A stretch of DNA of 64,000 bases from Candidatus Thiovulum stygium. Its GTDB lineage: Bacteria > Campylobacterota > Campylobacteria > Campylobacterales > Thiovulaceae. The notes beneath the pieces are model-generated. The model worked only from the letters and a program-made list of their open reading frames with translations. It was not told the origin of the DNA and ran no database searches. Positions 1 through 8,101 of the stretch are shown here, piece by piece. A program made the translations under genes and the position numbers. The stretch lies in the NCBI GenBank assembly GCA_021582295.1, contig CP091137.1, forward strand, positions 948,001 through 1,012,000. The letters are read 5' to 3'. Every line of letters starts with the position of its first letter. Positions within the stretch are counted from its first letter, which is position 1.

Positions 1-25
1 AGGGCGTTGCCTCCCCATACTGTGA

Positions 26-583
26 AAAATCGATCTGACCACTTTTTTAATATAAGCCTAGTTGATCCGAGACTTTTTGCAAAAGTGTATTTAAATACAC
101 AAAAAGTGTATTCTTGCTCTAATGTAATTTATTTTCTTAAGTTTAGCCATTTTTTAGCCAATTTTTCGACTCAAAAAAACTAGAAAAATATAAACGAAAA
201 GGTCGTAAGTGGTGGTTTTTGGAGTATGACTATCTTTAAATTTATATTTAAGTTTTGAAAATTTCTTTAAAAATTGGACAAGTTTAGTTAAAAGTATAAA
301 TTAAATAATATAGTTGAGAGTTGCAAGAATATTTTTACAAAAATTCCAAAGCGGTTCAAAATCAATAAAATATTTAAAAACCTCATCAGCAAATTTTGAA
401 AAATCAAGCCTATTTATTAATTTATAAAATTATATCAAGTCTTTTTATTTAATGGCAAAAATGGCAAAAATAGGAAATTTAGCTTTTGAGTTGAGAAATT
501 AATTTTTTTAAAAATTTAAATTCCCACATGGCTGTAAAGTGCTTTTTTTTAAATTAAATTCAAAAGTTCAGCAAAAGAACTTT
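26..583 (+). repeat. Left arm of a ~550-bp inverted repeat
   Basis: The reverse complement of this stretch reappears at 30873-31417, with roughly 85-90% of bases matching by eye. Shared landmarks in order are AAAATCGATCTGACC, the word CTAGTTGATCCGAG, the palindrome at 85-100, AAAAGGTCGTAAGTGG, CCAAAGCGGTTCAAAATC, AAAACCTCATC and CCCACATGGCTGTAAAGTGC. At its inner end the repeat runs into the last codons of the regulator gene ending at 549. I find no convincing ORF or RNA gene in it, so 1-548 is noncoding apart from this repeat. The conservation of noncoding landmarks suggests a functional or mobile-element end, but no transposase is visible. Confidence 0.9.
85..100. promoter_or_regulatory. 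Perfect 16-bp palindrome in the left repeat arm
   Basis: GTGTATTTAAATACAC is a perfect inverted repeat and is retained without change in the right arm (31343-31358), although bases around it differ. A second half-site-like AAAGTGTATT follows immediately. Binding by a dimeric regulator is a reasonable inference; which protein binds is unknown. Confidence 0.5.
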
Positions 584-1439
584 CAAAATAGTGTGGCTGA
601 GTTTGAAGTTCATTATTTGGATTTATTAAATTTTTGCCAAATTTTAAACCTTTTTCAGTTAAGCTTTTAAATTCTCGAATAGTTTCATATTTATTATTTT
701 CTTCGATATTATTAAATTCTATTTCTAGTAACATTTGAGAAGTTTCTTTTTTTTGTCGAGATTTGCGAGTTTTAATTTCTAAGATTCCAATTTCGAGAAG
801 CTTTTGATTTACTTTTTTAGCTGAAAGCTTTGAACCAAACTTTTTTAACAAATGAGTTAAAGAATAAGTATGTTGCTCATCTGAATATTTTGGCAAGAAA
901 TCAGTTTTAATTTCAAGCTCTCGATAAATTGTTTCAGTCATTAGGAGTTTTGAAGCTTCACTAACTTTTAAAACTCGAATAGCTGTTTCTAAACCCAAAA
1001 GGGTTTTTTGAACATCGAGTAATTTTTCACTTGAAAACGATGAGGTATCGAAAATTGGAGTTTGTTGTTTTTGAGTTGAGCTGTTTTTTAAAAGTTCTTC
1101 AATTTGAATGTCGCACCAAACCGCAAAATCTGGAGAAAGCCATCGAGCAAAAGCAATAATAAGCTTTTTATGTATCCAAGTTCCTTGAGCTGTTTTGTTA
1201 TTTCCACCCTTGAGAACTACGATTAAATCGCCGATGGGCATATTTGCCCATCGACCAACTGCTTCAATATATGATTGAGTTTCTTTTGTTCTCAACCAAT
1301 CTTTTGGCACTTTACCAAATAATTTAGCTGTTTCCGAAGCATTAATATATATATTTTGATCATTAAAAAATGAGAAATCAATCGTTAGATTATTATAATC
1401 TCGAGTTATTATTTCCAAAGTATTCCTTTTAAGATTCAT
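549..1439 (-). CDS. KilA-N domain antirepressor-like protein with shared C-terminal domain (cassette copy 1)
   Basis: The protein has 296 residues. Residues ~25-118 form a KilA-N DNA-binding domain (YINASETAKLFGK, then GTWIHKKLIIAFARWLSPDF). After a short linker (STQKQQTPIF), residues ~125-296 form a C-terminal domain that is almost identical in five other genes of this array. It ends in LTEKGLKFGKN, then TQPHYFESSFAELL, resembling the ANT/antirepressor C-terminal domains of phages. In phages such proteins relieve repression by the partner repressor. The gene lies 65 bp downstream of the HTH gene at 1505-1732 and is probably co-transcribed with it. It is the last cassette before the inverted repeat. 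Regulatory function is inferred from domain families only. Confidence 0.85.
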   Translation of the reverse strand: MNLKRNTLEIITRDYNNLTIDFSFFNDQNIYINASETAKLFGKVPKDWLRTKETQSYIEAVGRWANMPIGDLIVVLKGGNNKTAQGTWIHKKLIIAFARWLSPDFAVWCDIQIEELLKNSSTQKQQTPIFDTSSFSSEKLLDVQKTLLGLETAIRVLKVSEASKLLMTETIYRELEIKTDFLPKYSDEQHTYSLTHLLKKFGSKLSAKKVNQKLLEIGILEIKTRKSRQKKETSQMLLEIEFNNIEENNKYETIREFKSLTEKGLKFGKNLINPNNELQTQPHYFESSFAELLNLI

Positions 1440-1504
1440 TCCGAGTTGAGTGTTTTAAGGGTCATTAAGCTCGGTTTGTATCATTATACCTAAAATTTGT
1501 ATCT

Positions 1505-1732
1505 TTATCTTTTAAATAGCATTAATTCTACTGTTTTTTTGTAATTATCACATTCGTTTTTATATTGTAATAGTTCGAAAACTTTAATAGCTAAATCTGG
1601 AATTTGATAGTTATGTTTCCAACTAGAAATTGTGTTTTGAGATACTCCGATTCGTTCCGCTAATTCTTTTTGAGTAATTCCTAACATTTTACAAGTCTGC
1701 TTGATGATATTATTGTCTTTTTCTAATTCCAT
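1505..1732 (-). CDS. Small Cro/C1-type HTH regulator (cassette copy 1)
   Basis: A 75-residue XRE-family helix-turn-helix protein. The first ~30 residues (MELEKDNNIIKQTCKMLGIT, then QKELAERIGVS) are nearly the same in four sister genes. The recognition helix region (SQNTISSWKHNYQIPD) and the tail are unique to this copy. It precedes the KilA-N gene ending at 549 and follows the shared promoter block at 1733-1800. I infer that it is the repressor partner of the downstream KilA-N protein. The DNA target is unknown. Confidence 0.85.
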   Translation of the reverse strand: MELEKDNNIIKQTCKMLGITQKELAERIGVSQNTISSWKHNYQIPDLAIKVFELLQYKNECDNYKKTVELMLFKR

Positions 1733-1800
1733 TTATATATCTCCAAATTGATTTATCGATAATTTTAGCAGAAATTAAAAATTTGATTAGGTCGAAACTA
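1733..1800 (-). promoter_or_regulatory. Shared cassette promoter block, copy 1
   Basis: Read on the minus strand it has an extended -10 (TGCTAAAAT), an ATCGAT palindrome and a strong ribosome-binding site GGAGATATATAA directly before the ATG. The same block precedes five HTH genes and modC. This copy and the one at 2991 carry GATTAGGT where the other four carry GATGAGGT. Confidence 0.75.
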
Positions 1801-1804
1801 ATTT

Positions 1805-2665
1805 TTAAATTAATTTTAAGAGTTCTGCAAAAGAACTTTCAAAATAGTGTGGTTGAGTTTGAAGTTCATTATTCGGATTTATTAAATTTTTGCCAAATTT
1901 TAAACCTTTTTCAGTTAAGCTTTTGAATTCGCGAATAGTCTCATATTTATTATTTTCGTCGATATTATTAAACTCTAATTCTAAAAACATTTGATAAGTT
2001 TTTTCTTTTTTATGAGATTTACGGGTTTTGATTTCTAAGATTCCAATTTCGAGAAGCTTTTGATTTACCTTTTTAGCTGAAATGTTAGAACCGAATTTTT
2101 TCAATAAGTGAGTTAAAGAATAAGTATGTTTTTCATCTGAATATTTTGGCAAGAAATCAGTTTTGATTCCTAATTCTCGGTAAATTGTTTCGGTCATTAG
2201 GAGTTTAGAAGCTTCACTAACTTTTAAAATTTTAATTGCAGTTTCTAAACCAAAAAGAGTCTTTTGAACATCGAGTAATTTTTCACTTGAAAACGATGAG
2301 ATATCGAAAATTGGAGTTTGTTTTTGAGTTGAGCTATTTTTTAAAAGTTCTTCAATTTGAATGTCGCACCAAACCGCAAATTTTGGATCAATCCATCGAG
2401 CAAAAGCAATAATAAGCTTTTTATGTATCCAAGTTCCACCATATTTACCTTGTTTTGTAAAAATAAGCTTTAACTCCGTTGAATTCACGGAGTTAAAAAT
2501 CTCTTCTAACTCTTTTACATATGCTATTGTATCTGGACTTCTTATCCAGTTACTTAAATCCTTATTGTATAGTAGAGCTATTTTAGTAGCATTTATAAAA
2601 ATGTCATTATTTTCTTTTTGAAAAAAGACCTCAATCCCATTAAATTGTTTAGAGATAAACTCCAT
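1805..2665 (-). CDS. KilA-N domain antirepressor-like protein (cassette copy 2)
   Basis: 286 residues. The N-terminal ~45 residues (MEFISKQFNGIEVFFQKENN) and the middle of the KilA-N domain differ from copy 1. The KilA-N tail (GTWIHKKLIIAFARW) and the whole C-terminal domain (residues ~115-286) are nearly identical at protein and DNA level. It lies 67 bp after the HTH gene at 2733-2990. Sharp changes between unique and shared sequence inside the ORF point to recombination between cassettes. Predicted role: antirepressor or DNA-binding regulator, by family. Confidence 0.85.
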   Translation of the reverse strand: MEFISKQFNGIEVFFQKENNDIFINATKIALLYNKDLSNWIRSPDTIAYVKELEEIFNSVNSTELKLIFTKQGKYGGTWIHKKLIIAFARWIDPKFAVWCDIQIEELLKNSSTQKQTPIFDISSFSSEKLLDVQKTLFGLETAIKILKVSEASKLLMTETIYRELGIKTDFLPKYSDEKHTYSLTHLLKKFGSNISAKKVNQKLLEIGILEIKTRKSHKKEKTYQMFLELEFNNIDENNKYETIREFKSLTEKGLKFGKNLINPNNELQTQPHYFESSFAELLKLI

Positions 2666-2732
2666 TTTGTTTCCTTGACTAAAAAAAATTTAATTGGCAT
2701 TGTAAAGTAAATATGCATAAAAGTAAAGCTAG

Positions 2733-2990
2733 TTAGCCAACTTGTGATAGAATCAAACTCCTTTCACTGTCTAAAAGACCTCTAATTGTTTGCTTAAACT
2801 CTTTTAATTGAATGTTTTCAGTCATATATATAATTAAATTATGTCCCCATTGAGGTATAGGGGTTTTATTATTTGCCCAATCATTAATAGTTACTCGACT
2901 TACTCCAATTCTTTCGGCTAATTCTTTTTGAGTTATTCCCAATTCTTTACAAGTTTGCTTGATGATATTGTTTTCTTTTTCTAATTCCAT
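2733..2990 (-). CDS. Small Cro/C1-type HTH regulator (cassette copy 2)
   Basis: 85 residues with the constant N-terminus (MELEKENNIIKQTCKELGIT), then a divergent recognition helix (SRVTINDWANNKTPIPQWG) and a unique tail. It sits directly behind a promoter block and, beyond that, behind a duplicated piece of CRISPR-flanking DNA (3057-3136). Likely co-transcribed with the KilA-N gene 1805-2665. Confidence 0.85.
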   Translation of the reverse strand: MELEKENNIIKQTCKELGITQKELAERIGVSRVTINDWANNKTPIPQWGHNLIIYMTENIQLKEFKQTIRGLLDSERSLILSQVG

Positions 2991-3056
2991 TTATATATCT
3001 CCAAATTGATTTATGGATAATTTTAGCAGAAATTAAAAATTTGATTAGGTCGAAAC
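2991..3056 (-). promoter_or_regulatory. Shared cassette promoter block, copy 2
   Basis: Same extended -10 TGCTAAAAT and GGAGATATATAA ribosome-binding site as the other copies, with one change in the ATCGAT palindrome (here ATCCAT). It has GATTAGGT instead of GATGAGGT upstream. Confidence 0.7.
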
Positions 3057-3136
3057 GAATAAGAGAGTTTTTGAATTTGATGTTTTTGTGGATGTTCGGG
3101 TCAAGCCCGAATATGACGGAGAAAAGCCCCAGTGGG
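3057..3136 (+). repeat. Duplicate of the CRISPR-flanking segment, ending inside a CRISPR repeat
   Basis: These 80 bp match 12055-12134 with about one difference. They contain the hairpin TTCGGGTCAAGCCCGAA and end in CCCCAGTGGG, the core of the CRISPR repeat, after which homology stops. Together with the promoter block at 2991-3056 the duplication spans ~145 bp. It marks a recombination junction at the downstream edge of the mod island. Confidence 0.85.
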
Positions 3137-3156
3137 AATACATACAACTACAAAAT

Positions 3157-3181
3157 GCTCCAGCTTTGACAAAGCAGGAGC
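3157..3181 (-). terminator. Hairpin downstream of modD
   Basis: GCTCC-A-GCTTTG-A-CAAAGC-A-GGAGC folds into an almost perfect stem just after the modD stop codon. On the minus strand it is followed only by ATTTTG, so the U-tract is weak. Probable end of the mod transcript. Confidence 0.5.
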
Positions 3182-3192
3182 AAGAAAAACTC

Positions 3193-4014
3193 CTACCTAT
3201 CCGCTTTTTTCATCTGCACTTTTATATCTGTTGGTTTGGCATGGTATGGTGATGATGTTACTACGAAATCGACCCCTGTTTTGGCATATTGGTCGATATT
3301 TTCTAAAGTTATGCCACCCGTTGCAGATAAAAGCAAATGGGGATAACTTTTTTTCAAACTCACACATTTGGTAAGTTCTTCAAAACTCATCTTTTCACAC
3401 TGCAAAATATCAGCACCCAAAGAGGCAAAGTAGTTTGCTTCCTCGTAACTATCGACTTCTACAGCTATCTTTTTTTCTAAAAATTTATTTTTGATATTTT
3501 TCAAACCGTTTTCTAACCCAGCTTTATCGCTAAAAAATTCCAGATGTTGTTTGAAAATCAAAATCGAATCATGAAGCCCAATCCTATGAGCCACTCCGCC
3601 ACCATCCATCACCGCTTTTAGCATCAGCTCTTTAGCTCCAGGGAAGTTTTTTCGTGTGGTTGCTATCGTTAGATTTGGGTTGTATTGTCTTGCAATTTGG
3701 GTCATTTTATCTGTGTAAGTTGCGATACCACTCATATATTCAAAAATATTTTGGGATATTTTCCAGACTTTGTGAAGTGTTTTTGCCGTCCCCTCACACT
3801 CCAAAATTTTCTCTTTTGAAAGTATTTTGTCCCCATTTTTTTTGAAAAATTTGTATTTTAGTCCACATTTTTTCATAATCGCTTCCACTTCATCACACCC
3901 ACTTAAGATTATCTCCCCTTTTGGTGCGAAACTCATACTTCCACTCTCATCTCCAATCCCTAGTCCAAAAGTGGTCAAATCAAAATAACCACTATCTTCA
4001 AATAACAAATCCAT
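3193..4014 (-). CDS. modD: ModD-type phosphoribosyltransferase-like protein of a molybdate locus
   Basis: 273 residues, related to nicotinate-nucleotide pyrophosphorylase (NadC/QPRTase). The N-terminal domain (residues ~1-105) is followed by an alpha/beta-barrel with TATTRKNFPGAKELMLKAV, then GGGVAHRIGLHDSILI and a C-terminal glycine-rich phosphate site (LLLSATGGI). The ATTRK...K and HR-GL motifs are typical of the family. The location at the end of a modCAB cluster supports ModD, whose exact biochemical role in molybdenum metabolism is not well settled. It begins 13 bp after the TSUP gene. Base and codon use look different from the flanking cassettes. Confidence 0.85.
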   Translation of the reverse strand: MDLLFEDSGYFDLTTFGLGIGDESGSMSFAPKGEIILSGCDEVEAIMKKCGLKYKFFKKNGDKILSKEKILECEGTAKTLHKVWKISQNIFEYMSGIATYTDKMTQIARQYNPNLTIATTRKNFPGAKELMLKAVMDGGGVAHRIGLHDSILIFKQHLEFFSDKAGLENGLKNIKNKFLEKKIAVEVDSYEEANYFASLGADILQCEKMSFEELTKCVSLKKSYPHLLLSATGGITLENIDQYAKTGVDFVVTSSPYHAKPTDIKVQMKKADR

Positions 4015-4027
4015 TTTTTAATCCTCC

Positions 4028-4822
4028 CTAATCTTTTCTTTTTAAATACTTCATTTTGACGGCTGAAACTATAAGCAATCCAGCCAAAAACATCTCTAAC
4101 CAATAGCTATCCACTACACCGACAGCTAAACTCCCCAGATAACTCCCAACAATACTCCCACCTATCATATAAAGTGCAAAAGTGCTATTGTTTGCAATCA
4201 CTTCTAATTTATTGTTTTTATAATGTTTATACAAAGAGATTAAAATAGTGGGGATACTCACCATCAAAGAGAGTGTCCCTGCGAGTTTGATATCCACTCC
4301 ATAAATCAAAATAATAGTAGGGATGATAAGCTCTCCCCCAGCAACCCCAAGAAGACTACTCACTACCCCTATACCATATCCAGCTACAATAGTGATGATA
4401 AATTTTGCCCAAAATGGCATATCTAAAGCAAAATTCATCTCTTTAAATTCACTATGAAAAAATAAAATTGAAGCCAAAAAAAGCATCAAAGCAAACACAA
4501 ATGATTTTAGTTGATCTGCATCAATTTTAAGCATCATATTTGTTCCAAAATAAGAACCAATAAGCGAACCAGCTAAAAGATTGAAGACTATAGAGATATT
4601 TTTTAAAATCTCCTCTATGCTTTCAAGATGATAGATTCTAAAAATAAGGGAAAAAATAACAGTAAAAAAAGAGATAAAAAGATTTAGAACTATCGCACTT
4701 TTTAAATCAAATCTAAAAGCAATATTGAGCAGTGGCAGACGAAACTCAGCCCCTCCAAGTCCAATCAGACCACCAAGTGAGCCAATAGTTCCACCACCTA
4801 AAAAACTATAAAAATTTTTCAT
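4028..4822 (-). CDS. TSUP (TauE/SafE) family membrane permease
   Basis: 264 residues, about eight hydrophobic segments arranged as two repeats. Each begins with a glycine-rich motif (GGLIGLGGAEFRLPLL near residue 17; GVVSSLLGVAGGELIIP near residue 156), characteristic of the TauE/SafE sulfite or organosulfur exporter family. It lies within the mod cluster between modB and modD. A role in handling an oxyanion such as sulfate, sulfite or molybdate is suggested by context only. Confidence 0.85.
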   Translation of the reverse strand: MKNFYSFLGGGTIGSLGGLIGLGGAEFRLPLLNIAFRFDLKSAIVLNLFISFFTVIFSLIFRIYHLESIEEILKNISIVFNLLAGSLIGSYFGTNMMLKIDADQLKSFVFALMLFLASILFFHSEFKEMNFALDMPFWAKFIITIVAGYGIGVVSSLLGVAGGELIIPTIILIYGVDIKLAGTLSLMVSIPTILISLYKHYKNNKLEVIANNSTFALYMIGGSIVGSYLGSLAVGVVDSYWLEMFLAGLLIVSAVKMKYLKRKD

Positions 4823-4830
4823 TGTTTATC

Positions 4831-5487
4831 CTAAAAATACGAAATTCGTTTCAAGTAGAGAAAAAGTCCAATAGAAAAAATCGCTAAAATAATCGATAAA
4901 ATAATTGCTTTTTCAATCTCTCCACTAAAGGCATAATTGTAAATAGATAGGCTTATCGTATCTGTTTTGCCTATGATATTTCCACCTATCATAAGTGTGA
5001 TTCCCACTTCACCAAGACTTCTACCAAATCCTAAAAACAAAGCAGTTAGGATTATCTTTTTGATATTTGGAAGTATCACATAAAAAAGTGTCTCCAATTT
5101 GCTTTTGCCAAGTATATAGGAGGCTTCAGCAAATTGTTTTGATTGCTCTTCAATACCTGATTGGATTGGTTTGACAACCAAAGGAAGCCCTGCTATAAAA
5201 GAAGCTATCAAAACTCCAGTTTGTGTGAAGATTATCTCAATATCAAACATCCCCAAAAATGAGCCAATAGCTCCATTTTTTCCAAACAATAAAAGTAAAA
5301 AAAGCCCTATCGCAATAGGTGGAAATACGATAGGGATAGTGACAAAAATATCGACAATATTTTTAAAAAAAGTTTTTTTGCCACTTAGATAATAAGCTAA
5401 AGCTATCCCGAAAATAAGATGCAAAAAAATAGTAAAAAAGCCAATCTTTAACGATAAGACTAAAGGACTAACTATCCAATCTTCCAT
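4831..5487 (-). CDS. modB: Molybdate ABC transporter permease ModB
   Basis: 218 residues with about five to six membrane segments. It has the binding-protein-dependent transport EAA-like loop (EASYILGKSKLETLFYVILP followed by NIKK) that contacts the ATPase. It starts 1 bp after modA ends and pairs with modC at 6203-7075. A molybdate or tungstate substrate is inferred from the adjacent ModA and ModD. Confidence 0.92.
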   Translation of the reverse strand: MEDWIVSPLVLSLKIGFFTIFLHLIFGIALAYYLSGKKTFFKNIVDIFVTIPIVFPPIAIGLFLLLLFGKNGAIGSFLGMFDIEIIFTQTGVLIASFIAGLPLVVKPIQSGIEEQSKQFAEASYILGKSKLETLFYVILPNIKKIILTALFLGFGRSLGEVGITLMIGGNIIGKTDTISLSIYNYAFSGEIEKAIILSIILAIFSIGLFLYLKRISYF

Positions 5488-5488
5488 T

Positions 5489-6193
5489 TTATAAGCCGTT
5501 GTTTTTCAATATTGCCTTCGCTTTTGGAGACTCCAAAAAAGTTAAAAATGTTTGAATCTCTTGATTATTTTTACCATCTAAAACTACACCTACAATTTTG
5601 ATTGGGTTATAGAATTTTGGATTCACCTCGATACTATTGCCAACTTTCTCTTTTATCCCCAAATAATCGGTTTTGTTGATAAATCCAGCATCTATATCAC
5701 CACTAACAAGATATGAACTCACTTGTGGAACTGTTTGAAACATCATCACTTTCTCTTGAAGTTTTTCTTGCAACTTCAGATAAGCTAATGTTTCACTTGA
5801 AGCAACTCCATAAATAGCTTTTTTAGTATCTGGCATACCGATTTTTTTGATATTTTCACCAAGCAAATCTTCTATTTTTGAGATATTTTTGCCACTAGAT
5901 GCCACCAAAACCAATACCCCGTCTCCTAGTTTTACTTTTGTAGTGTATTTGATTTTGTGTTTATTGATAAAATCTTCATCACCAAAAAACATCGATATTT
6001 TGTCGCTATTTTTGATTTGCTCACTAATTTGTTGCATATTCCCAAACATAGGATTGATTTTGATATTTTTTTCTTGTTCAAAAACTTTTGCAAGTTCACT
6101 CATAGGTCTTTTGCAACCAGCTCCACTTGCAATATATATTTCGCTTGAAAAAAGCCAACTGATTGTCATTGTGATGAGTAGTAAAATTTTCAT
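5489..6193 (-). CDS. modA: Periplasmic molybdate-binding protein ModA
   Basis: 234 residues with an N-terminal signal peptide (MKILLLITMTISWLFSSEIY) and a type II periplasmic binding fold. YIASGAGCKRPMSELAKVFE, then GNMQQISEQI and DGVLVLVASSGKNISK, match the ModA family pattern of an oxyanion-coordinating N-terminal loop. The alanine or serine following the initial strand is replaced by GAGC, so ligand preference (molybdate, tungstate or other) is uncertain. Located between modC and modB in the same transcription unit. Confidence 0.9.
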   Translation of the reverse strand: MKILLLITMTISWLFSSEIYIASGAGCKRPMSELAKVFEQEKNIKINPMFGNMQQISEQIKNSDKISMFFGDEDFINKHKIKYTTKVKLGDGVLVLVASSGKNISKIEDLLGENIKKIGMPDTKKAIYGVASSETLAYLKLQEKLQEKVMMFQTVPQVSSYLVSGDIDAGFINKTDYLGIKEKVGNSIEVNPKFYNPIKIVGVVLDGKNNQEIQTFLTFLESPKAKAILKNNGL

Positions 6194-6202
6194 TTTTTTC
6201 CT

Positions 6203-7075
6203 TTACATTTTTGTCAAAATTGGATTAAAAGCTTTGCTTGAAAGGAGTAGTTTATCTCCAATGTTCAAGTTTTCAATCTCATGTTTCATAGCGGTCACTT
6301 TGATGATTTCATTGTGAGCTAAAACTTCGACTATGTACAAAATATCACTTTTGTTGATACTGAGCACCTCTCCAACGATTTTAAATTTACCGCTGATATT
6401 TTGATTTGCAAACACCTCACTTGGAGTGCCATCTTCTATGATTTGCCCCAAATTGATTTTAAAAACACGATTTGAGAGTCTAAAAACTTCACTTATATCG
6501 TGACTTACTAAAACAGAAGTGACCCCAAATCTTGTATGAATCTTTGATAGTTCATTTTGAAGTTTGATTCTCATCTCCATATCAAGAGCTGAAAGTGGCT
6601 CATCAAGAAGGAGGATTTTTGGATTTGTCATCAGTGTTCTTGCGACGGCAACTCTTTGTTTTTGCCCTCCACTTAAGTTTTCTGGCTTCATTTTAGCAAG
6701 GTTTTCTATCTCCATAATCTCCAAAATCTCATCAACTTTTTTTGTTTCATTTTTATTTGGGAGGGCAAATTCAAGATTTTGCCTCACCGTCATATTTGGA
6801 AAAAGTGCATAATCTTGAAAAACAAATCCTACATTTCTTTTTTGAGGCGGAAGATTGATTTTCTTTTCACTATCAAACCACACATCACCATCCACGATAA
6901 TCGTACCACTTTTTGGAGTTTCAAGTCCAGCCAAAATCCTTAGAAGTGTCGTTTTTCCACTTCCACTTTTTCCAAAAAGTGTGAGAAAATCGCCGTTTTG
7001 TATCGTTTTATCGACTACCAAATCTATCATTCCATCTGCTGTATGGAGGGGTTTTGTTATCTTTATCTCTATCAT
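6203..7075 (-). CDS. modC: Molybdate ABC transporter ATP-binding protein ModC
   Basis: 290 residues. Walker A GKSGSGKTTLL (residues ~36-46), Q-loop FQDYALFP, ABC signature LSGGQKQRVAVART, Walker B ILLLDEPLSALD and switch HD (LVSHDISE) are all present. The C-terminal ~70 residues form a small beta-rich region with a TOBE-like regulatory fold. It energises the ModB permease. The gene begins at an ATGA overlap with a seven-codon leader (7072-7095) that starts at the ATG position of the usual HTH cassette gene. modC is therefore driven by the cassette promoter. Confidence 0.93.
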   Translation of the reverse strand: MIEIKITKPLHTADGMIDLVVDKTIQNGDFLTLFGKSGSGKTTLLRILAGLETPKSGTIIVDGDVWFDSEKKINLPPQKRNVGFVFQDYALFPNMTVRQNLEFALPNKNETKKVDEILEIMEIENLAKMKPENLSGGQKQRVAVARTLMTNPKILLLDEPLSALDMEMRIKLQNELSKIHTRFGVTSVLVSHDISEVFRLSNRVFKINLGQIIEDGTPSEVFANQNISGKFKIVGEVLSINKSDILYIVEVLAHNEIIKVTAMKHEIENLNIGDKLLLSSKAFNPILTKM

Positions 7076-7095
7076 CTAAATTCACTCCTTACCAT
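7072..7095 (-). promoter_or_regulatory. Seven-codon leader mini-ORF fusing the cassette start codon to modC
   Basis: The ATG that begins HTH genes in the other cassettes is kept, with its GGAGATATATAA ribosome site. Here it opens a mini-ORF MVRSEFR whose TGA overlaps the modC ATG (ATGA). An internal AAGGAGTG serves as the modC ribosome-binding site. Translational coupling of modC to the captured promoter is a straightforward inference. Confidence 0.65.
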
Positions 7096-7160
7096 TTATA
7101 TATCTCCAAATTGATTTATCAATAATTTTAGCAGAAATTGAATTTGTGATGAGGTTGAAA
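7096..7160 (-). promoter_or_regulatory. Shared cassette promoter block, copy 3, driving the mod operon
   Basis: Extended -10 TGCTAAAAT and GGAGATATATAA as in the HTH cassettes, with ATTGAT in place of ATCGAT. GATGAGGT lies at 7148-7155. The usual downstream gene (HTH) is absent and modC follows instead. Confidence 0.7.
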
Positions 7161-7167
7161 CGAATTT

Positions 7168-8009
7168 TTAAATTAAATTCAAGAGTTCAGCAAAAGAACT
7201 TTCATAATAATGTGGTTGAGTTTGAAGTTCATTATTTGGATTTATTAAATTTTTGCCAAATTTTAAACCTTTTTCAGTTAGAGATTTGAATTCGCGAATA
7301 GTTTCAAGTTTATTATTTTAATTGATATTATTAAATTCTAATTTTAGTAACATTTGAGAAGTTTTTTTCTTTTTTATGAGATTTACGAGTTTTGATTTCT
7401 AAGATTCCAATTTCGAGAAGCTTTTGATTTACCTTTTTCGCTGAAAGCTTTGAACCGAATTTTTTCAATAAGTGAGTTAAAGAATATGTATGTTTTTCAT
7501 CTGAATATTTTGGCAAAAAATCTGTTTTGATTCCAAGTTCTCGGTAAATTGTTTCAGTCATTAGGAGTTTTGAAGCTTCACTAACTTTTAAAATTTTAAT
7601 GGCAGTTTCTAAACCCAAAAGGGTTTTTTGAACATCTAAAAGCTTTTCACTTGAAAATGATGAGGTATCGAAAATTGGAGTTTGTTTTTGAGTTGAGCTA
7701 TTTTTTAAAAGTTCTTCAATTTGAATGTCGCACCAAACCGCAAAATCTGGAGAAAGCCATCGAGCAAAAAAGATTACTAATTTAGGGTGAAGCCAAGTTC
7801 CTTGAGCATTTTTATCATTTCCACCAACTTGAGTTATGATTAAATCCCGCTCCGTTAAATTCACGAATCGGCTTAAAGAGTCCATATAATCGATTGTTTC
7901 AGAACTTCTTCGCCAATTGCTTAAGTCCTTTTTAAAAGTTTTTGCTGTTTTTGTTGCATTTAAAAACGGGATTCCGTTTTTTACCTAAAAAAGTTTTTGT
8001 AAAATACAT
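7168..8009 (-). pseudogene. Decayed KilA-N antirepressor-like gene (cassette copy 3)
   Basis: A start at 8009 gives MYFTKTFLGK and then leaves frame in an A6 run (7986-7991). One A fewer restores NGIPFLNATKTAKTF and the rest of the KilA-N domain. Near 7368 an A7 run shifts frame again inside the C-terminal domain. Downstream, the usual GAAGAA (Glu-Glu) is replaced by AATTAA, adding an in-frame stop. Residual open stretch: 7331-7885. The three lesions make a nonfunctional gene likely. It directly precedes the promoter copy that drives modC. Confidence 0.8.
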
Positions 8010-8101
8010 TACTAATTACCTTTAAAATTTTATGGAAAATTATACTACATTTTTGTAATTAATAAATACATATTTATTGTCGAAAATATCGACAGTCAAA
8101 T

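Noticed and set aside
26-583. Insertion sequence with terminal repeats
   Set aside because: No transposase in or near either arm and the arms are far too long and diverged for IS ends. Kept as an unexplained repeat.
7331-8009. Programmed frameshifting in the KilA-N copy with A6 and A7 runs
   Set aside because: The needed shifts are +1-type and not at X-XXY-YYZ heptamers, and an additional stop codon follows, so decay is the simpler reading.
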